Assembly: GCF_003236395.1 (NCBI RefSeq)
Contig: NZ_POUD01000076.1
Coordinates: 1 to 33,872 of the forward strand
Direction: 5' to 3'
DNA: 33,872 nucleotides
DNA from: Nonomuraea aridisoli
Lineage (GTDB): Bacteria; Actinomycetota; Actinomycetes; Streptosporangiales; Streptosporangiaceae
Part shown: positions 8,358 to 17,322 of the stretch, one piece after another
Layout of the letters: every line of letters begins with the position of its first letter
Numbering within the stretch: the first letter of the stretch is position 1
The notes under the pieces: generated by a model
Told to the model about the DNA's origin: nothing
What the model saw: only the letters and a program-made list of their open reading frames with translations
Database searches by the model: none
Translations under genes and position numbers: made by a program

Positions 8358-8668
8358 GAAGGCATGCTCCCACGCCGGTACGACAAATCCTGGTGGGAAG
8401 CAGAGGAGAACCGGGCCGCGATCATTCCCGCCCCCTGAAGTGCGCGAACCACCGATCGGCTGATCGGGTGGGACGTTCCCGCCAGATGCCGTGTCTCCCT
8501 GCCCTGCCGGTCGATGGCGACCACCCGGTACGGCTCGGTGCTCTCGTCGAGCACCAGCACGTCATCCTCGCCGTACCAGCCGTAGATCACGCGGGCGGAC
8601 GCCGACTAGCGTTCCAGGGGCCGGCCCGTCGCGCTGTCCCAGGCGCACAGCCTGGCCGGCTCGTCGCG
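8333..8668 (-). pseudogene. Decayed protein fragments (WD40/TolB-like), minus strand
   Basis: Reading leftward from about 8668, one frame gives PARLCAWDSATGRPLER then a TAG at 8608-8606. After the stop the same frame continues with VIYGWYGEDDVLVLDES and TEPYRVVAIDRQGRETRHLAG, then runs into the 5' end of the DUF1801 gene. The first piece resembles the end of a WD40-type repeat. The second looks conserved but is not assignable. No plausible start or RBS precedes either, so this is probably gene debris. Confidence 0.4.
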
Positions 8669-8670
8669 TC

Positions 8671-8892
8671 ATGGACAGTTGGGAGACCGAACAAGCATTG
8701 GCAGGTGCTGTCCTGGTGGCTTACCACCTTGCGGCTCAGCGTGAGCGTCCGTTCGAGGCTGATGAAGACCTTGATCTGATACGGCTCGAGGTTACGGAAG
8801 AGTTGAGGCGTCTCGCTGAGAAGGTCGTACGGCGGGCGCTGGTCCCGCAGGACAACGAGTGGTACCAGTGTGGACCCTCTCGGAGGGGATAG
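8671..8892 (+). CDS. Small hypothetical protein, possibly frameshifted
   Basis: 73 aa, helical and acidic (EADEDLDLIRLEVTEELRRL), with lower GC than its neighbours and no clear RBS before the ATG at 8671. After NEWYQ the frame ends quickly in CGPSRRG. One other frame continues naturally as TLSEGIDEAKAELEPYLRAL and stops at 8940-8942, suggesting a one-base change near 8870 that shortened a protein of about 90 aa. No family is recognised. Confidence 0.4.
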   Translation: MDSWETEQALAGAVLVAYHLAAQRERPFEADEDLDLIRLEVTEELRRLAEKVVRRALVPQDNEWYQCGPSRRG

Positions 8893-9168
8893 ACGAGGCG
8901 AAGGCTGAACTCGAGCCTTACCTGCGTGCCCTCACCCTTTAGCAGCGAGTCGCCGACTCCACGGGCCGCGACCATCCGATCGGGCACAGCCACGGCCGAC
9001 GGCCTACGACAGGCGTAGGAGCGGCCGACGCGGGATTCCAACAAGTGACCGATGACCTGTTGGCCGCCCGGTCATAGGCTCAGCCGGACCACCGCCGGCC
9101 GGCAGCAGCCTGCCCGCGGTGTGAGACCCGGACGAGGAGTGCCAACCGGTTGGCGAGAAGGGCGGGAC

Positions 9169-10023
9169 GTGCGGTCCTCGGGCCCCACCGCGATACCGCG
9201 GTTCATCGGGCGGTTCGTGCTTCCGGCGCTGTTCGCGGCGCTCTTCGCCGCCCCGCTGTGGTTCATGGTGGTCGGCTCGCTCCGGCCCGCCGGCTGGCCC
9301 CCGCCCCGCACCCTGGAGCTGCTTCCACCCGAGCCGTCCGTGGCCGCGTACGCCCGGCTGCCGGAGCTGATCCCGCTCTTCCGCTACCTGGCGAACTCCG
9401 CGATGGTCGTCGCGGTCGCCGTACCGGTGACGGTCGTCGTCGCCTCGCTGACCGGTTTCGGGCTGCGGCTGCTCACGCCGGCGGCCCGGCGGCGGGCGGT
9501 CCTCGGCCTGCTGGCGGTGCTGCTCGTGCCGGTCACCGCCGTGTGGGCCACCCGCTTCGAGCTGTTCCGGTTGGCCGGCGTGGTCGACACGTACGTCCCG
9601 CTGCTGGCCCCGGCGCTGCTCGCCGGCAGTCCCTTCCTGGTGCTGCTGTACACGTGGGCCTTCGGCGGCGTGCCGGACAGCCAACTCGGGGCCGCCCGGT
9701 TGGAGGGGGCCAGGTGGCTCACGATCTGGCGTCGGGTGGCCCTGCCGCAGGTGCGCCCGGCGACCCTGGCGGTGGCCGTGCTCGCCTTCACGTTCCACTG
9801 GTCCAGCCTGATCGACCCGCTGCTGTACCTGCACAGCGGCGACCGTTACACGTACCCCCTGGGTCTGCAGTTCCTGCGACTGCTGAACCCGACCGACTGG
9901 CCGCTGCTGATGGCCGGCTGCGTCGTGGCGACCGTGCCATGCGTGGTGGTGTTCCTGCTGGCCCAACGGATCCTGCTGAACGACGATCCGCTGGCCGCTC
10001 TGAGATCTGGAGGTCGTAGGTGA
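9169..10023 (+). CDS. Sugar ABC transporter permease, MalG-like
   Basis: 284 aa from the GTG at 9169; an in-frame ATG at 9052 would add about 39 arginine-rich residues without membrane or conserved character. Six hydrophobic segments are visible. The EAA-type loop is present as LGAARLEGARWLTIWRRVAL (about residues 172-191), which contacts the ATPase. The C-terminus LNDDPLAALRSGG is typical of MalG-class inner-membrane proteins. It is the first gene of a four-gene importer and overlaps the binding-protein gene by 4 bp. The 276 bp upstream (8893-9168) hold the possible tail of the preceding ORF and no clear promoter. Confidence 0.88.
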   Translation: MRSSGPTAIPRFIGRFVLPALFAALFAAPLWFMVVGSLRPAGWPPPRTLELLPPEPSVAAYARLPELIPLFRYLANSAMVVAVAVPVTVVVASLTGFGLRLLTPAARRRAVLGLLAVLLVPVTAVWATRFELFRLAGVVDTYVPLLAPALLAGSPFLVLLYTWAFGGVPDSQLGAARLEGARWLTIWRRVALPQVRPATLAVAVLAFTFHWSSLIDPLLYLHSGDRYTYPLGLQFLRLLNPTDWPLLMAGCVVATVPCVVVFLLAQRILLNDDPLAALRSGGRR

Positions 10024-11312
10024 GCCGATTCCGACGGTACGTCGCCCTGGTCACCGCCGCGCTGCTGCTCGGCGTCGCCGGCTGCGGCGGCGGGAACCGC
10101 ACGGAGGACCAGGACGGGATCACTGTCGTGCTCTTCGGCGACGCCGAGGAGATCGCCGGCTACCGCAGCCTGGTCGACGCGTTCACCGACGCCCACCCCG
10201 ACGTGGCGGTCACGCTCTCCCCCGTCGCCGGCCAGGACGAGCTGATGGCCCGGCTGACGACCTCGTTCGCCGGCGGGCAGCCACCTGACGTGTTCCTGCT
10301 GAACTACCGCCGCTACGGCCAGTTCGCCGCCCAGCAGGCCATCGAGCCGGTGCAGTCCTACCTCGACCGCAGCACGGCGCTCGAAGAGAGTGACTTCAGC
10401 CCGCGGGCGTTGGACGCCTTCCGGTTCGACGGGAAGGCCCTGACCTGCCTGCCGCAGAACATGTCCTCGCTGGTCGTCTACTACAACGCCGACCTCTTCA
10501 CGGCCAAGGGCGTGCCGCTGCCGAAGGCCGGCTGGACCTGGGACGACTTCCTCTCCGCCGCCCGCGCCCTGACCGGCGACGGGAAGTACGGCGCCGGCGT
10601 CGAGCCGTCGATCGCGCGGCTCGCGCCGTTCGTCTGGTCCAACCGCGGCGAGTTCATCGACGATCCGACCCGACCGACCGCCCTCACCCTCACCGGCGAC
10701 CCGGCCACCCGCACGGCCGTCGACTGGTTCCTCGACCTGCAACTGAAGCACCACGTCGTGCCCCCGGACGCCGAGGAGCAGAGCGAGTCGAGCGAGGCCC
10801 GGTTCCTGCGCGGCACGCTCGGGATGTATCTCAACAGCCGGGTGGCCGTCCCCACGCTGCGCACCATCAACGGCTTCACCTGGGACGCGGCACCGCTGCC
10901 GGTGGCCCCGGGCGGCGTGCCCGCGTCGATCCTGCACAGCGACGCGTACTGCATGAGCGCCGGCCTGCCCGACCACGACGACGCCTGGCGGTTCATCGAG
11001 TTCGCGATGGGCGAGCAGGGCCAGCGGATCCTCGCCGGCTCGGGGCGCACCGTGCCGTCGCGGCTCGACGTGGCCAACTCCCCCGCGTTCCTCGACCCGG
11101 CCAAGCCCCCGAAGTCGTCGCAGGTCTATCTCGACGCCGAGCCGCACCTGCGGGCCACCCCCCGCACCGGCACCTGGTCGCGAGTGGAGCGTGAGACGGA
11201 CGCCCTGCTCGAGGAGGTCTTCTACGGCCGGGTCGGCCGCGAGGAGGGGCTGCGGAACCTGGAGGAGAAGATCCGCCCGCTCTTCACCCTGCCGGTGGGC
11301 GCGGATGAGTGA
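10020..11312 (+). CDS. Sugar ABC transporter substrate-binding lipoprotein
   Basis: 430 aa. Residues 1-22 form a lipoprotein signal peptide with a lipobox ending at C22 (GVAGC). The mature protein is a cluster-B (MalE-like) binding protein: ITVVLFGDAEEIAGYRSLVDAF, then PPDVFLLNYRRYGQFA, then GWTWDDFLSAARALT. The ligand is probably a sugar or oligosaccharide and cannot be specified. GTG start overlaps the permease stop (GTGA), and its own end overlaps the ATPase start by 8 bp, so translation is coupled. Confidence 0.92.
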   Translation: MSRFRRYVALVTAALLLGVAGCGGGNRTEDQDGITVVLFGDAEEIAGYRSLVDAFTDAHPDVAVTLSPVAGQDELMARLTTSFAGGQPPDVFLLNYRRYGQFAAQQAIEPVQSYLDRSTALEESDFSPRALDAFRFDGKALTCLPQNMSSLVVYYNADLFTAKGVPLPKAGWTWDDFLSAARALTGDGKYGAGVEPSIARLAPFVWSNRGEFIDDPTRPTALTLTGDPATRTAVDWFLDLQLKHHVVPPDAEEQSESSEARFLRGTLGMYLNSRVAVPTLRTINGFTWDAAPLPVAPGGVPASILHSDAYCMSAGLPDHDDAWRFIEFAMGEQGQRILAGSGRTVPSRLDVANSPAFLDPAKPPKSSQVYLDAEPHLRATPRTGTWSRVERETDALLEEVFYGRVGREEGLRNLEEKIRPLFTLPVGADE

Positions 11313-12315
11313 CCGCGGCGCCATCCGGCTCGAGTCGCTGACCAGGTCGTACGGGCGGGTCGTCGCCCTCGACGACGTCGACCTCGAGGTGCGGGCCGGC
11401 GAGATGATGACCCTGGTCGGCCCGTCCGGCTCGGGAAAGTCGACGATCCTGCGGCTGATCGCCGGGCTGGACCGGCCGGACCAGGGCCGGATCGTCGTCG
11501 ACGGGCAGGACGTGGTGCGGGTGCCGCCGCACCGGCGGGCCGTGGCGATGGTCTTCCAGGACTACGCGCTCTACCCCCACCTCACCGTCCTGGGCAACCT
11601 GCTGTTCGGGCTACGCGTACGGCGGGTCAAGCGCGCCGAGGCCGAGCGGCGGGCCCGGGCGGCCGCCGACCGGCTGGGGATCGCGGACCTGCTCGACCGC
11701 TACCCCGACCAGACCTCCGGCGGGCAGCGCCAGCGGATCGCCCTGGCCCGTGCGCTGCTGCGCGAGCCGACCGTCTACCTGCTCGACGAGCCGCTGGCCA
11801 GCCTGGACGCGCCGCTGCGCTTCGCCACCCGCGCTGACCTGCTCGCCCTGCACCGGGAACTCGGCACCACGACCATCCACGTCACCCACGACCAGGCGGA
11901 GGCGATGACCCTCGGCGACCGGGTCGCCGTCCTCGACCGCGGCCGGGTCCGCCAGATCGGGCCACCGCAGCAGGTGTACGACGAACCGGCGGACACCTTC
12001 GTGGCCGGCTTCCTGGGCAGCCCGCCGATGAACCTGGTGCCCGGCGGCGGCGTGCTCGGCGGCGCCGCCGGCCTGATCCTCGGGGTGCGGCCGGAAGACC
12101 TGGCGCTCGACACCGACGGGCCGGTCGAGGCCACGGTCGAGGCGGCGGAGGCGCTAGGCAGTGAGACCATCCTGCTGACCCGCTGCCCGGACGGCACCCG
12201 GTTGACGGTCCGCACCGGCCCGCGACCCGGCGTCCGGCCCGGCGAGGGTGTGCGGCTGCGACCCGACCCCGGCCGCCTGCACCGGTTCGACGCGGAAACC
12301 GGACGGCGGAGGTGA
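11305..12315 (+). CDS. Sugar ABC transporter ATP-binding protein, MalK/UgpC-like
   Basis: 336 aa. Walker A GPSGSGKST (39-47), Q-loop Q85, signature TSGGQ (137-141, T in place of the usual L), Walker B VYLLDEP (157-163) and H-loop H195 are all present. A C-terminal regulatory/TOBE part follows (about 225-336), somewhat shorter than in MalK. The ATG at 11305 lies inside the end of the binding-protein gene (ATGAGTGA overlap). It energises the importer formed with the MalG- and MalF-like permeases on either side. Confidence 0.93.
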   Translation: MSDRGAIRLESLTRSYGRVVALDDVDLEVRAGEMMTLVGPSGSGKSTILRLIAGLDRPDQGRIVVDGQDVVRVPPHRRAVAMVFQDYALYPHLTVLGNLLFGLRVRRVKRAEAERRARAAADRLGIADLLDRYPDQTSGGQRQRIALARALLREPTVYLLDEPLASLDAPLRFATRADLLALHRELGTTTIHVTHDQAEAMTLGDRVAVLDRGRVRQIGPPQQVYDEPADTFVAGFLGSPPMNLVPGGGVLGGAAGLILGVRPEDLALDTDGPVEATVEAAEALGSETILLTRCPDGTRLTVRTGPRPGVRPGEGVRLRPDPGRLHRFDAETGRRR

Positions 12316-13193
12316 CGTCCGGCCGGGCCCGCCCGCCGCTGACCGCATGGGCGTTCCTCGCCCCGTACGCGGTCGCGGTCGGGCTGCTGATCGTGCTGCC
12401 GGCCCTGCTCAACCTCGGCTACGCGTTCACCGACCACACCGGGCTGACCCGCGACCCCCAGTTCGTCGGCCTGGCCAACGTGCGCCGGATGCTCTCCGAC
12501 GGCTTCCTGCTCGACAGCGTGCAGGCGTCGGCGATCCACGTGGCGCTGGCCGTACCGCTGCGGCTGCTGGCCGCCGTCGGGCTCGGTCTGCTGCTCGCCG
12601 CGCCGCGACCGGGCGGGCGTTGGTTCCGGGTCGCGGTGTACCTGCCGACGGTCGTGCCCGACGTGGCCCTCGCGGTGCTCTTCCTGTGGGTGCTCAATCC
12701 GCTGTACGGCCCGCTCAACCAACTGCTCGGGCTCTTCGGCCACCCCGGCTTCACCTGGCTCTCCGATCCCGGCACCGCACGGGTAGGGGTGGCGCTGATG
12801 CTGGTCTTCCCGATCGGGGAGGGCTTCCTGGTCGTCCTCGCCGCCCGGCGCCTGCTGGACGGCCGGCTCTACGAGGCGGCGGCCCTGGAGGGCTGCGGCC
12901 CGTTCGGCCAGCTGCGCCGGCTCACCCTGCCGATGCTCGCACCCGTGCTCCTGCTGCTCGCCGTCCGCGACACGATCCTGACGCTGCAGGTCAACTTCGT
13001 GCCCGCGTACGTCCTCACCGACGGCCGGCCCGCCAACGCCACCCTCTACCTGCCGGTCTACATCTTCGACCAGGCCTTCGAGTTCTCCAGTTTCGCCTAT
13101 GGCGCGCTGATCACCAGCGTCCTCATGGTGGTCACCACGGTCGTCATCACCGCCCTGCTGCTCGTCGTACGGCGCTGGCGCGTGCTGCGCTGA
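12312..13193 (+). CDS. Sugar ABC transporter permease, MalF-like
   Basis: 293 aa with six membrane helices beginning at about residue 13. The EAA loop is YEAAALEGCGPFGQLRRLTL (about 187-206). The GTG overlaps the ATPase stop (GTGA). This permease partners the MalG-like permease at 9169. The order MalG-SBP-ATPase-MalF is less usual than SBP-MalF-MalG, where the two permeases are adjacent. Confidence 0.9.
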   Translation: MTSGRARPPLTAWAFLAPYAVAVGLLIVLPALLNLGYAFTDHTGLTRDPQFVGLANVRRMLSDGFLLDSVQASAIHVALAVPLRLLAAVGLGLLLAAPRPGGRWFRVAVYLPTVVPDVALAVLFLWVLNPLYGPLNQLLGLFGHPGFTWLSDPGTARVGVALMLVFPIGEGFLVVLAARRLLDGRLYEAAALEGCGPFGQLRRLTLPMLAPVLLLLAVRDTILTLQVNFVPAYVLTDGRPANATLYLPVYIFDQAFEFSSFAYGALITSVLMVVTTVVITALLLVVRRWRVLR

Positions 13194-13211
13194 GCGTGCG
13201 ATGCTGCGGCG

Positions 13212-13682
13212 GTGAGACTCCGGATGTTGGCCGTCGTCGTCACGGTCCCGCTGCTGCTGGCCGCCTGCGGCGGCACCGAGGCCGGGCAGCCCACCGGCCG
13301 CGAGGCGGGGATGCTGGCGAACCTGCCCAGCTGCGACCGGGTGCCCTTGGACGCCGACGCCGAGGTGAGCGCCGATGTCGCCGGCCTGATGCTGCCCGAC
13401 GGCGCGCGGGTCACCTCGGTGGTCCCGCAGGGCGCACTGACGACGGTCGAGGCCACCGTCCGCATGACCCCGTTGGACGTGCGCGCCTACTACGAGCAGC
13501 TCAGCGACATCGACCTGCTCCGCGTCGAGGACGAGGTCTTCGAGACCGAGGTGCTGATGCGGGCACAGCAACGACGGACGTACCTGCGTGCCACCGCGGT
13601 CTGCGCGGATGCGACGACGCTGACCGCCGTGGTGGGACCGGACTCGGACGACGCGGGCCTCCCCGAGTTCCAGAGTTACTGA
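13212..13682 (+). CDS. Small lipoprotein of unknown function
   Basis: 156 aa. The signal peptide ends in a lipobox (LLAAC, modified Cys19). The rest is an alpha/beta domain with a PLDVRAYYEQL segment and two further cysteines (C36, C131) that could pair outside the cell. It starts with GTG 18 bp after the MalF-like gene, so it may belong to the same transcript as an accessory surface lipoprotein. No family is recognised. Confidence 0.7.
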   Translation: MRLRMLAVVVTVPLLLAACGGTEAGQPTGREAGMLANLPSCDRVPLDADAEVSADVAGLMLPDGARVTSVVPQGALTTVEATVRMTPLDVRAYYEQLSDIDLLRVEDEVFETEVLMRAQQRRTYLRATAVCADATTLTAVVGPDSDDAGLPEFQSY

Positions 13683-13876
13683 CCGCGGCCCTGACCAGCC
13701 GCGTGACCTCGGACGGGCTGCTCAACCGGCTCGGTGGCCGGGGCGTCCCGACAGTTGTCCTAAGCGAAGGGAGTTAATCCCAACAGATGCTCGGTGACGT
13801 AATTCACCTCGCTGTCTAACGTGCCGACTGGTGACCGCCTTCCCGGTCGCCACGACGTGTGGACAGGGAGATCCGC

Positions 13877-16270
13877 ATGAACCTCTCGTTCGTCCGACGG
13901 TATCGCGGCCTCAGCATCACAGCGGCGGTCGCGTTATTCGCCTCGGTCGCGCTGACCGCATTCTCGACACCTCGACCCGTCCAGGAGGTATCTTTAGCCA
14001 CCAACACCCCCACCGGGCCGATGGAACTGCCCGACGAGTGGATGACCGCCCAGCGGATGAGCGACGGCAGCACCGAGCTCTCCACCGCGAAGTACACCAA
14101 GGCCCGCGGCGAGGCCAAGCAGATCGCCGCACGCACCGTCAATGCGTACCGCCCCCTGGCCGAGCAGAAGTGGAACTTCTTCGGCCCGAGCAACATCGGC
14201 GGGCGGGTCGTCGACATCGCCGTCGACCCGCAGGTGCCGGACCAGGTCTTCATCGCCGCCGCCTCCGGAGGCATCTGGAAATCCCGCGACGCCGGCGCGA
14301 CGTTCGAAGCGGCGTGGCCGGACGACGGGACGCAGAGCATGGGCGCGGTCGCGATGACCAGCAAGGGCGTCCTCTTCGCCGGCACCGGCGAGCCCCAGCC
14401 GGGCGGCGGCTCGATCACCTTCGGCGGTGACGGCATCTACCGCTCGAAGGACCGCGGGAAGACCTGGCAGCACGTCGGCCTCAGGGACAGCCACGCCATC
14501 GCTCGCTTCGCCATCGACCCGAGCAACGAAGATCGCATCTTCGCCGCGGCCAGCGGCAACCTCTTCATGCCCGGCGGCGAGCGCGGCGTCTACCTCTCGG
14601 AGGATGGCGGGGACAGCTGGCAGCTCGTGCTCGCGCCGCCGAACCCCACCACCGGCGCCACCGAGGTCGTCATCGACCCGACCAACCCCCGCCGGATGTA
14701 CGCAGCGATGTGGGACCACCTGCGCGAGCCGCACCAGCGCACCTACGGCGGCCCCGGCTCCAGCCTCTGGCGCTCCGACGACGGCGGCGCGACCTGGCAG
14801 CGGATGACCAACGGCCTGCCCACCGACGCGGACCAGGGTCGCTGGGGCCTGGCGCTCGCCCCGAACAACCCGCAGCGCCTCTACGCGTACGTCGGCACCG
14901 CGCTCGGCCCGTTCCGCGCCTTCTACCGCTCCGACAACGGCGGCGACACCTGGACCCAGACCCCGGTCACCGCCGGCCAGGCGTCGCAGTCCACGTTCAG
15001 CTGGTGGTTCGGCAAGCTCTACGTCGACCCCACCAACGCCGACCACGTCTTCCTGACCGGCGTCAACCTGAGGCGCTCCACCGACGGCGCGCAGAGCTTC
15101 TCCTCCGTGAGCGGGGTGCACGCCGACCAGCACGCCATGCGCTGGGACCCCAAGGTCCCCGGCCGGGTCTACCTGGGCAACGACGGCGGCTTCTATCGAT
15201 CGGAGGCCAACGGGGCCAGCGGCTGGGTCAAGTCCACGTACGAGCCGTACACCCAGTTCTACACCGTCGACGTCGCGGAGACCGACCCGGTGCTGAAGGT
15301 GGGCGGCGCCCAGGACAACGGCTGCAACCGCGGCTACACCGGCGTCGGCGGCCCCTGGGACGACATCGGCTGCGGCGACGGCCTGCAGGTGATCATCCAC
15401 CCGGAGCAGCCGAACATCGTCTTCGGGTGCAGCCAGTACGGCAGCTGCTACCGGTCGGAGAACTCCGGCGCAGCACCGCGGCAGACCATCGGCTCCGGGC
15501 AGACGACGTCCCAACGGCGCAACTGGCAGACCCCGTTGCAGTTCGACCCGAGCGACCCGAACGTCATGTACTACGCCGGCAACATCGTCAACCGGTCCAC
15601 CGACAACGGTCGCACCTGGACGCCGATCAGCCCCGACCTCACCGGCGGCGGCCCCAACGACCCGTCCGGCTACCCGTGGGGCACGATCACCACGATCGCG
15701 GCCGCGCCCACCGACGGCAACAAGCTCTACGTCGGCACCGACGACGGCCGGCTGTGGTGGACCGACGACCTGGGCGGCACCTGGAACCGGGTGGACCCGG
15801 CACAGCTGCCTGGCACCTGGGTGACCCGGGTGGCGGTGCACCCGACCGACAAGAACATCGCCTACGCGACGTTCTCCGGGTTCCGCTCCGGCAGCGACCG
15901 CGCGCACGTGATGATCACCCGTGACGGTGGCCGGACCTGGAGCGACATCGGCCAGGGTCTGCCGGACGCCCCGGTGAACTCCGTCGTCCCGACCGCCGAC
16001 GGCCTGCTGCTGGTCGGCACCGACGTCGGGGCGTTCATGTCGGCGTGGAACGGCGGCGAGTGGGCCGCGCTCGGCACCAACCTGCCGCAGGCGCCGATCA
16101 TGTACCTGCGCTACCACGAGCAGAGCCGGCAGCTCACCACGGCGACGTTCGGCCGCGGCGTCTACGACCTCACGGTCCCGAAGTGCCCGGCCGCGTCGAC
16201 GAAGCTTCCCCTGAAGGACACCGGGAAGGGGGCGGTCGGCGTGCTCGCCTCCTGCCACGCGACCACGTAG
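13877..16270 (+). CDS. Secreted Asp-box (BNR/sortilin-like) beta-propeller protein
   Basis: 797 aa from the ATG at 13877, which has an RBS (agggagat). An N-terminal signal peptide of about 40 residues is followed by repeated Asp-box turns of the SxDxGxTW type: KSRDAGATF, RSKDRGKTW, LSEDGGDSW, RSDDGGATW, RSDNGGDTW, RSTDGAQSF, RSTDNGRTW, WTDDLGGTW and ITRDGGRTW. Nine such boxes imply one or two beta-propellers, as in sialidases, GH74 enzymes and sortilin-like proteins. Catalytic residues cannot be assigned, so binding or glycan hydrolysis are both open. It follows a sugar importer and ends at a strong terminator. Confidence 0.85.
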   Translation: MNLSFVRRYRGLSITAAVALFASVALTAFSTPRPVQEVSLATNTPTGPMELPDEWMTAQRMSDGSTELSTAKYTKARGEAKQIAARTVNAYRPLAEQKWNFFGPSNIGGRVVDIAVDPQVPDQVFIAAASGGIWKSRDAGATFEAAWPDDGTQSMGAVAMTSKGVLFAGTGEPQPGGGSITFGGDGIYRSKDRGKTWQHVGLRDSHAIARFAIDPSNEDRIFAAASGNLFMPGGERGVYLSEDGGDSWQLVLAPPNPTTGATEVVIDPTNPRRMYAAMWDHLREPHQRTYGGPGSSLWRSDDGGATWQRMTNGLPTDADQGRWGLALAPNNPQRLYAYVGTALGPFRAFYRSDNGGDTWTQTPVTAGQASQSTFSWWFGKLYVDPTNADHVFLTGVNLRRSTDGAQSFSSVSGVHADQHAMRWDPKVPGRVYLGNDGGFYRSEANGASGWVKSTYEPYTQFYTVDVAETDPVLKVGGAQDNGCNRGYTGVGGPWDDIGCGDGLQVIIHPEQPNIVFGCSQYGSCYRSENSGAAPRQTIGSGQTTSQRRNWQTPLQFDPSDPNVMYYAGNIVNRSTDNGRTWTPISPDLTGGGPNDPSGYPWGTITTIAAAPTDGNKLYVGTDDGRLWWTDDLGGTWNRVDPAQLPGTWVTRVAVHPTDKNIAYATFSGFRSGSDRAHVMITRDGGRTWSDIGQGLPDAPVNSVVPTADGLLLVGTDVGAFMSAWNGGEWAALGTNLPQAPIMYLRYHEQSRQLTTATFGRGVYDLTVPKCPAASTKLPLKDTGKGAVGVLASCHATT

Positions 16271-16818
16271 CCACCCAGCAGTTCACTGGTTCTATAGACG
16301 TAGCACCAGGCACGCCAGAGGCCACCTCCCGGACCCGGGAGGTGGCCTCTGCGGATCTGATCTCGTCTGAGATCAGGCGAGTGCACGAGCCGGTCAGGCC
16401 GTTCCAAGGCAATCACGCCGAAGCCGTGATACAGCGCATCGAGGGCCACAGGCAACCGCCGGGCGACCACCTCCGGCACTACGGCCACCTGCGCACCGAA
16501 CGGCGCGAAGCCTGCCAGATGATTGAGCGCCGATCGCCAGGTCTTTCGGATGGCGATGGTCCCGTAGATGTGAACGGGCGCAGGCCTGCCCAGGAAGCCT
16601 GGCCTACTAGCAGTGAGACAGTGCAACAAGAGCGGATCCGTCGCAGGTGGCAGCTCATCCCTGCACCGCGCTTCATGCTCGTTCTCATCTAGTTCACAGA
16701 CCACCAGACGGCGGGTGCCCAGAGCCACAGCATGGACGGTCAGCCGATCTTCCCAACCTAGGGCGGCCAACACATTTGGCAGCAAGGCGGTATGCGAAGC
16801 CGGCAAGCGCATCACCAT
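16162..16818 (-). pseudogene. Hypothetical protein, probably 3'-truncated
   Basis: The first ~150 codons (16818 down to about 16360) look like a real protein: they include TRRLVVCELDENEHEARC, LPPATDPLLLHCL and FGAQVAVVPEVVARRLPVAL. After that the frame runs through the palindromic terminator and the antisense of the beta-propeller gene until 16162, giving a tail (RTSELLGGYVVAWQEAST) that is clearly not native. The gene appears to have lost its original 3' end. The family is not recognised. It marks the left side of the arsenic block. Confidence 0.45.
16316..16351 (+). terminator. Perfect-hairpin terminator after the beta-propeller gene
   Basis: Two 17-nt perfectly complementary arms (16316-16332 and 16335-16351) are separated by two bases, 46 bp after the stop codon. 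It is very GC-rich and has no U-tract, in the actinobacterial style. It may also serve the opposite-strand fragment to its right. Confidence 0.85.
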
Positions 16819-16957
16819 GACGTATCACCCTTACCAAGAGCTGCGAGTGACACGCCGAAGTCCATCCAATCGTCACCTTGTTGCCGCTCCGCCGACCGTC
16901 CAAGCCGAGGCTTCACCCAGCATGAACCGCCACTTTCACGCCCCAAGCCCAACTGAT

Positions 16958-17026
16958 TAGACTTCCGTCTAACTTGACACGCTTCTAATTACGGTGCATC
17001 GTATCGCTTACTTAGACATCCATCTA
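16958..17026 (+). promoter_or_regulatory. ArsR-type operator array and promoter of the Cys-Cys-Gly peptide operon
   Basis: Boxes of form TxGA-N6-TCTA occur at 16958-16971 (TAGA/TCTA) and 16974-16987 (TTGA/TCTA), with a related palindrome TACG-N6-CGTA at 16990-17003, all with a 16-bp period. Another TAGA-N6-TCTA is at 17013-17026. TTGACA at 16974-16979 is a good -35 with a weak -10 (CATCGT) 17 bp later, so the last box would cover the start of transcription. Repression by an ArsR protein is inferred from the similar boxes before the arsR genes. Confidence 0.7.
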
Positions 17027-17073
17027 ACTGTTGCGAGTGTGGCTCACCGCCGTACCGCCCGAAGGGAATGACC

Positions 17074-17322
17074 ATGACGAAACAGTCCGTCGGAGGCTTC
17101 ATCGGCAATCCGGAAGAGGCATTCAGCCGGGCTGCGACCGGAGAATGTTGTGGAGCGCCCGCTGCTGCGGCGTCCACCACGGCTGATGCGGGCGACGTGG
17201 AAACCACGGGCTGCTGCGGCAGCCCAACAGCTGCCGTCGAGGCCGCGGAGGCAGGGTGCTGCGGCCAGGCAGCGGCCAACACGCAGGCCACCAGCAACAG
17301 CTCCATCGGTTGCTGCGGATGA
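17074..17322 (+). CDS. Cys-Cys-Gly repeat small protein (candidate metalloid-binding or precursor peptide)
   Basis: 82 aa from the ATG at 17074, which is 6 bp after a gaaggga RBS (the ATG at 17068 is too close). The N-terminal part (1-22, SVGGFIGNPEEAFSRAATGE) is leader-like. Then four CCG motifs follow at residues 25-27, 47-49, 62-64 and at the very C-terminus (80-82), separated by Ala/Thr/Ser-rich spacers without other cysteines. Eight cysteines, all in vicinal pairs, would bind soft metals or As(III). An ArsR-type operator precedes it and its stop overlaps the peptidase start (ATGA). It could be a metalloid-sequestering protein or a ribosomal peptide precursor; neither is proven. Confidence 0.75.
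   Translation: MTKQSVGGFIGNPEEAFSRAATGECCGAPAAAASTTADAGDVETTGCCGSPTAAVEAAEAGCCGQAAANTQATSNSSIGCCG

Noticed and set aside
11775..13571. 598-codon minus-strand ORF across the ATPase and permease genes
   Set aside because: Antisense of well-supported ABC genes; composition is Gln/Arg/Gly/Asp-rich and no motif is visible.
13994..16258. 754-codon minus-strand ORF opposite the beta-propeller gene
   Set aside because: Antisense of nine clear Asp-box repeats; its Val/Gly/Arg-rich sequence has no family features.
16990..17003. TACG-N6-CGTA as a full member of the operator family
   Set aside because: It keeps the 16-bp phase and symmetry but not the TxGA/TCxA sequence, so it is only mentioned as a related palindrome.
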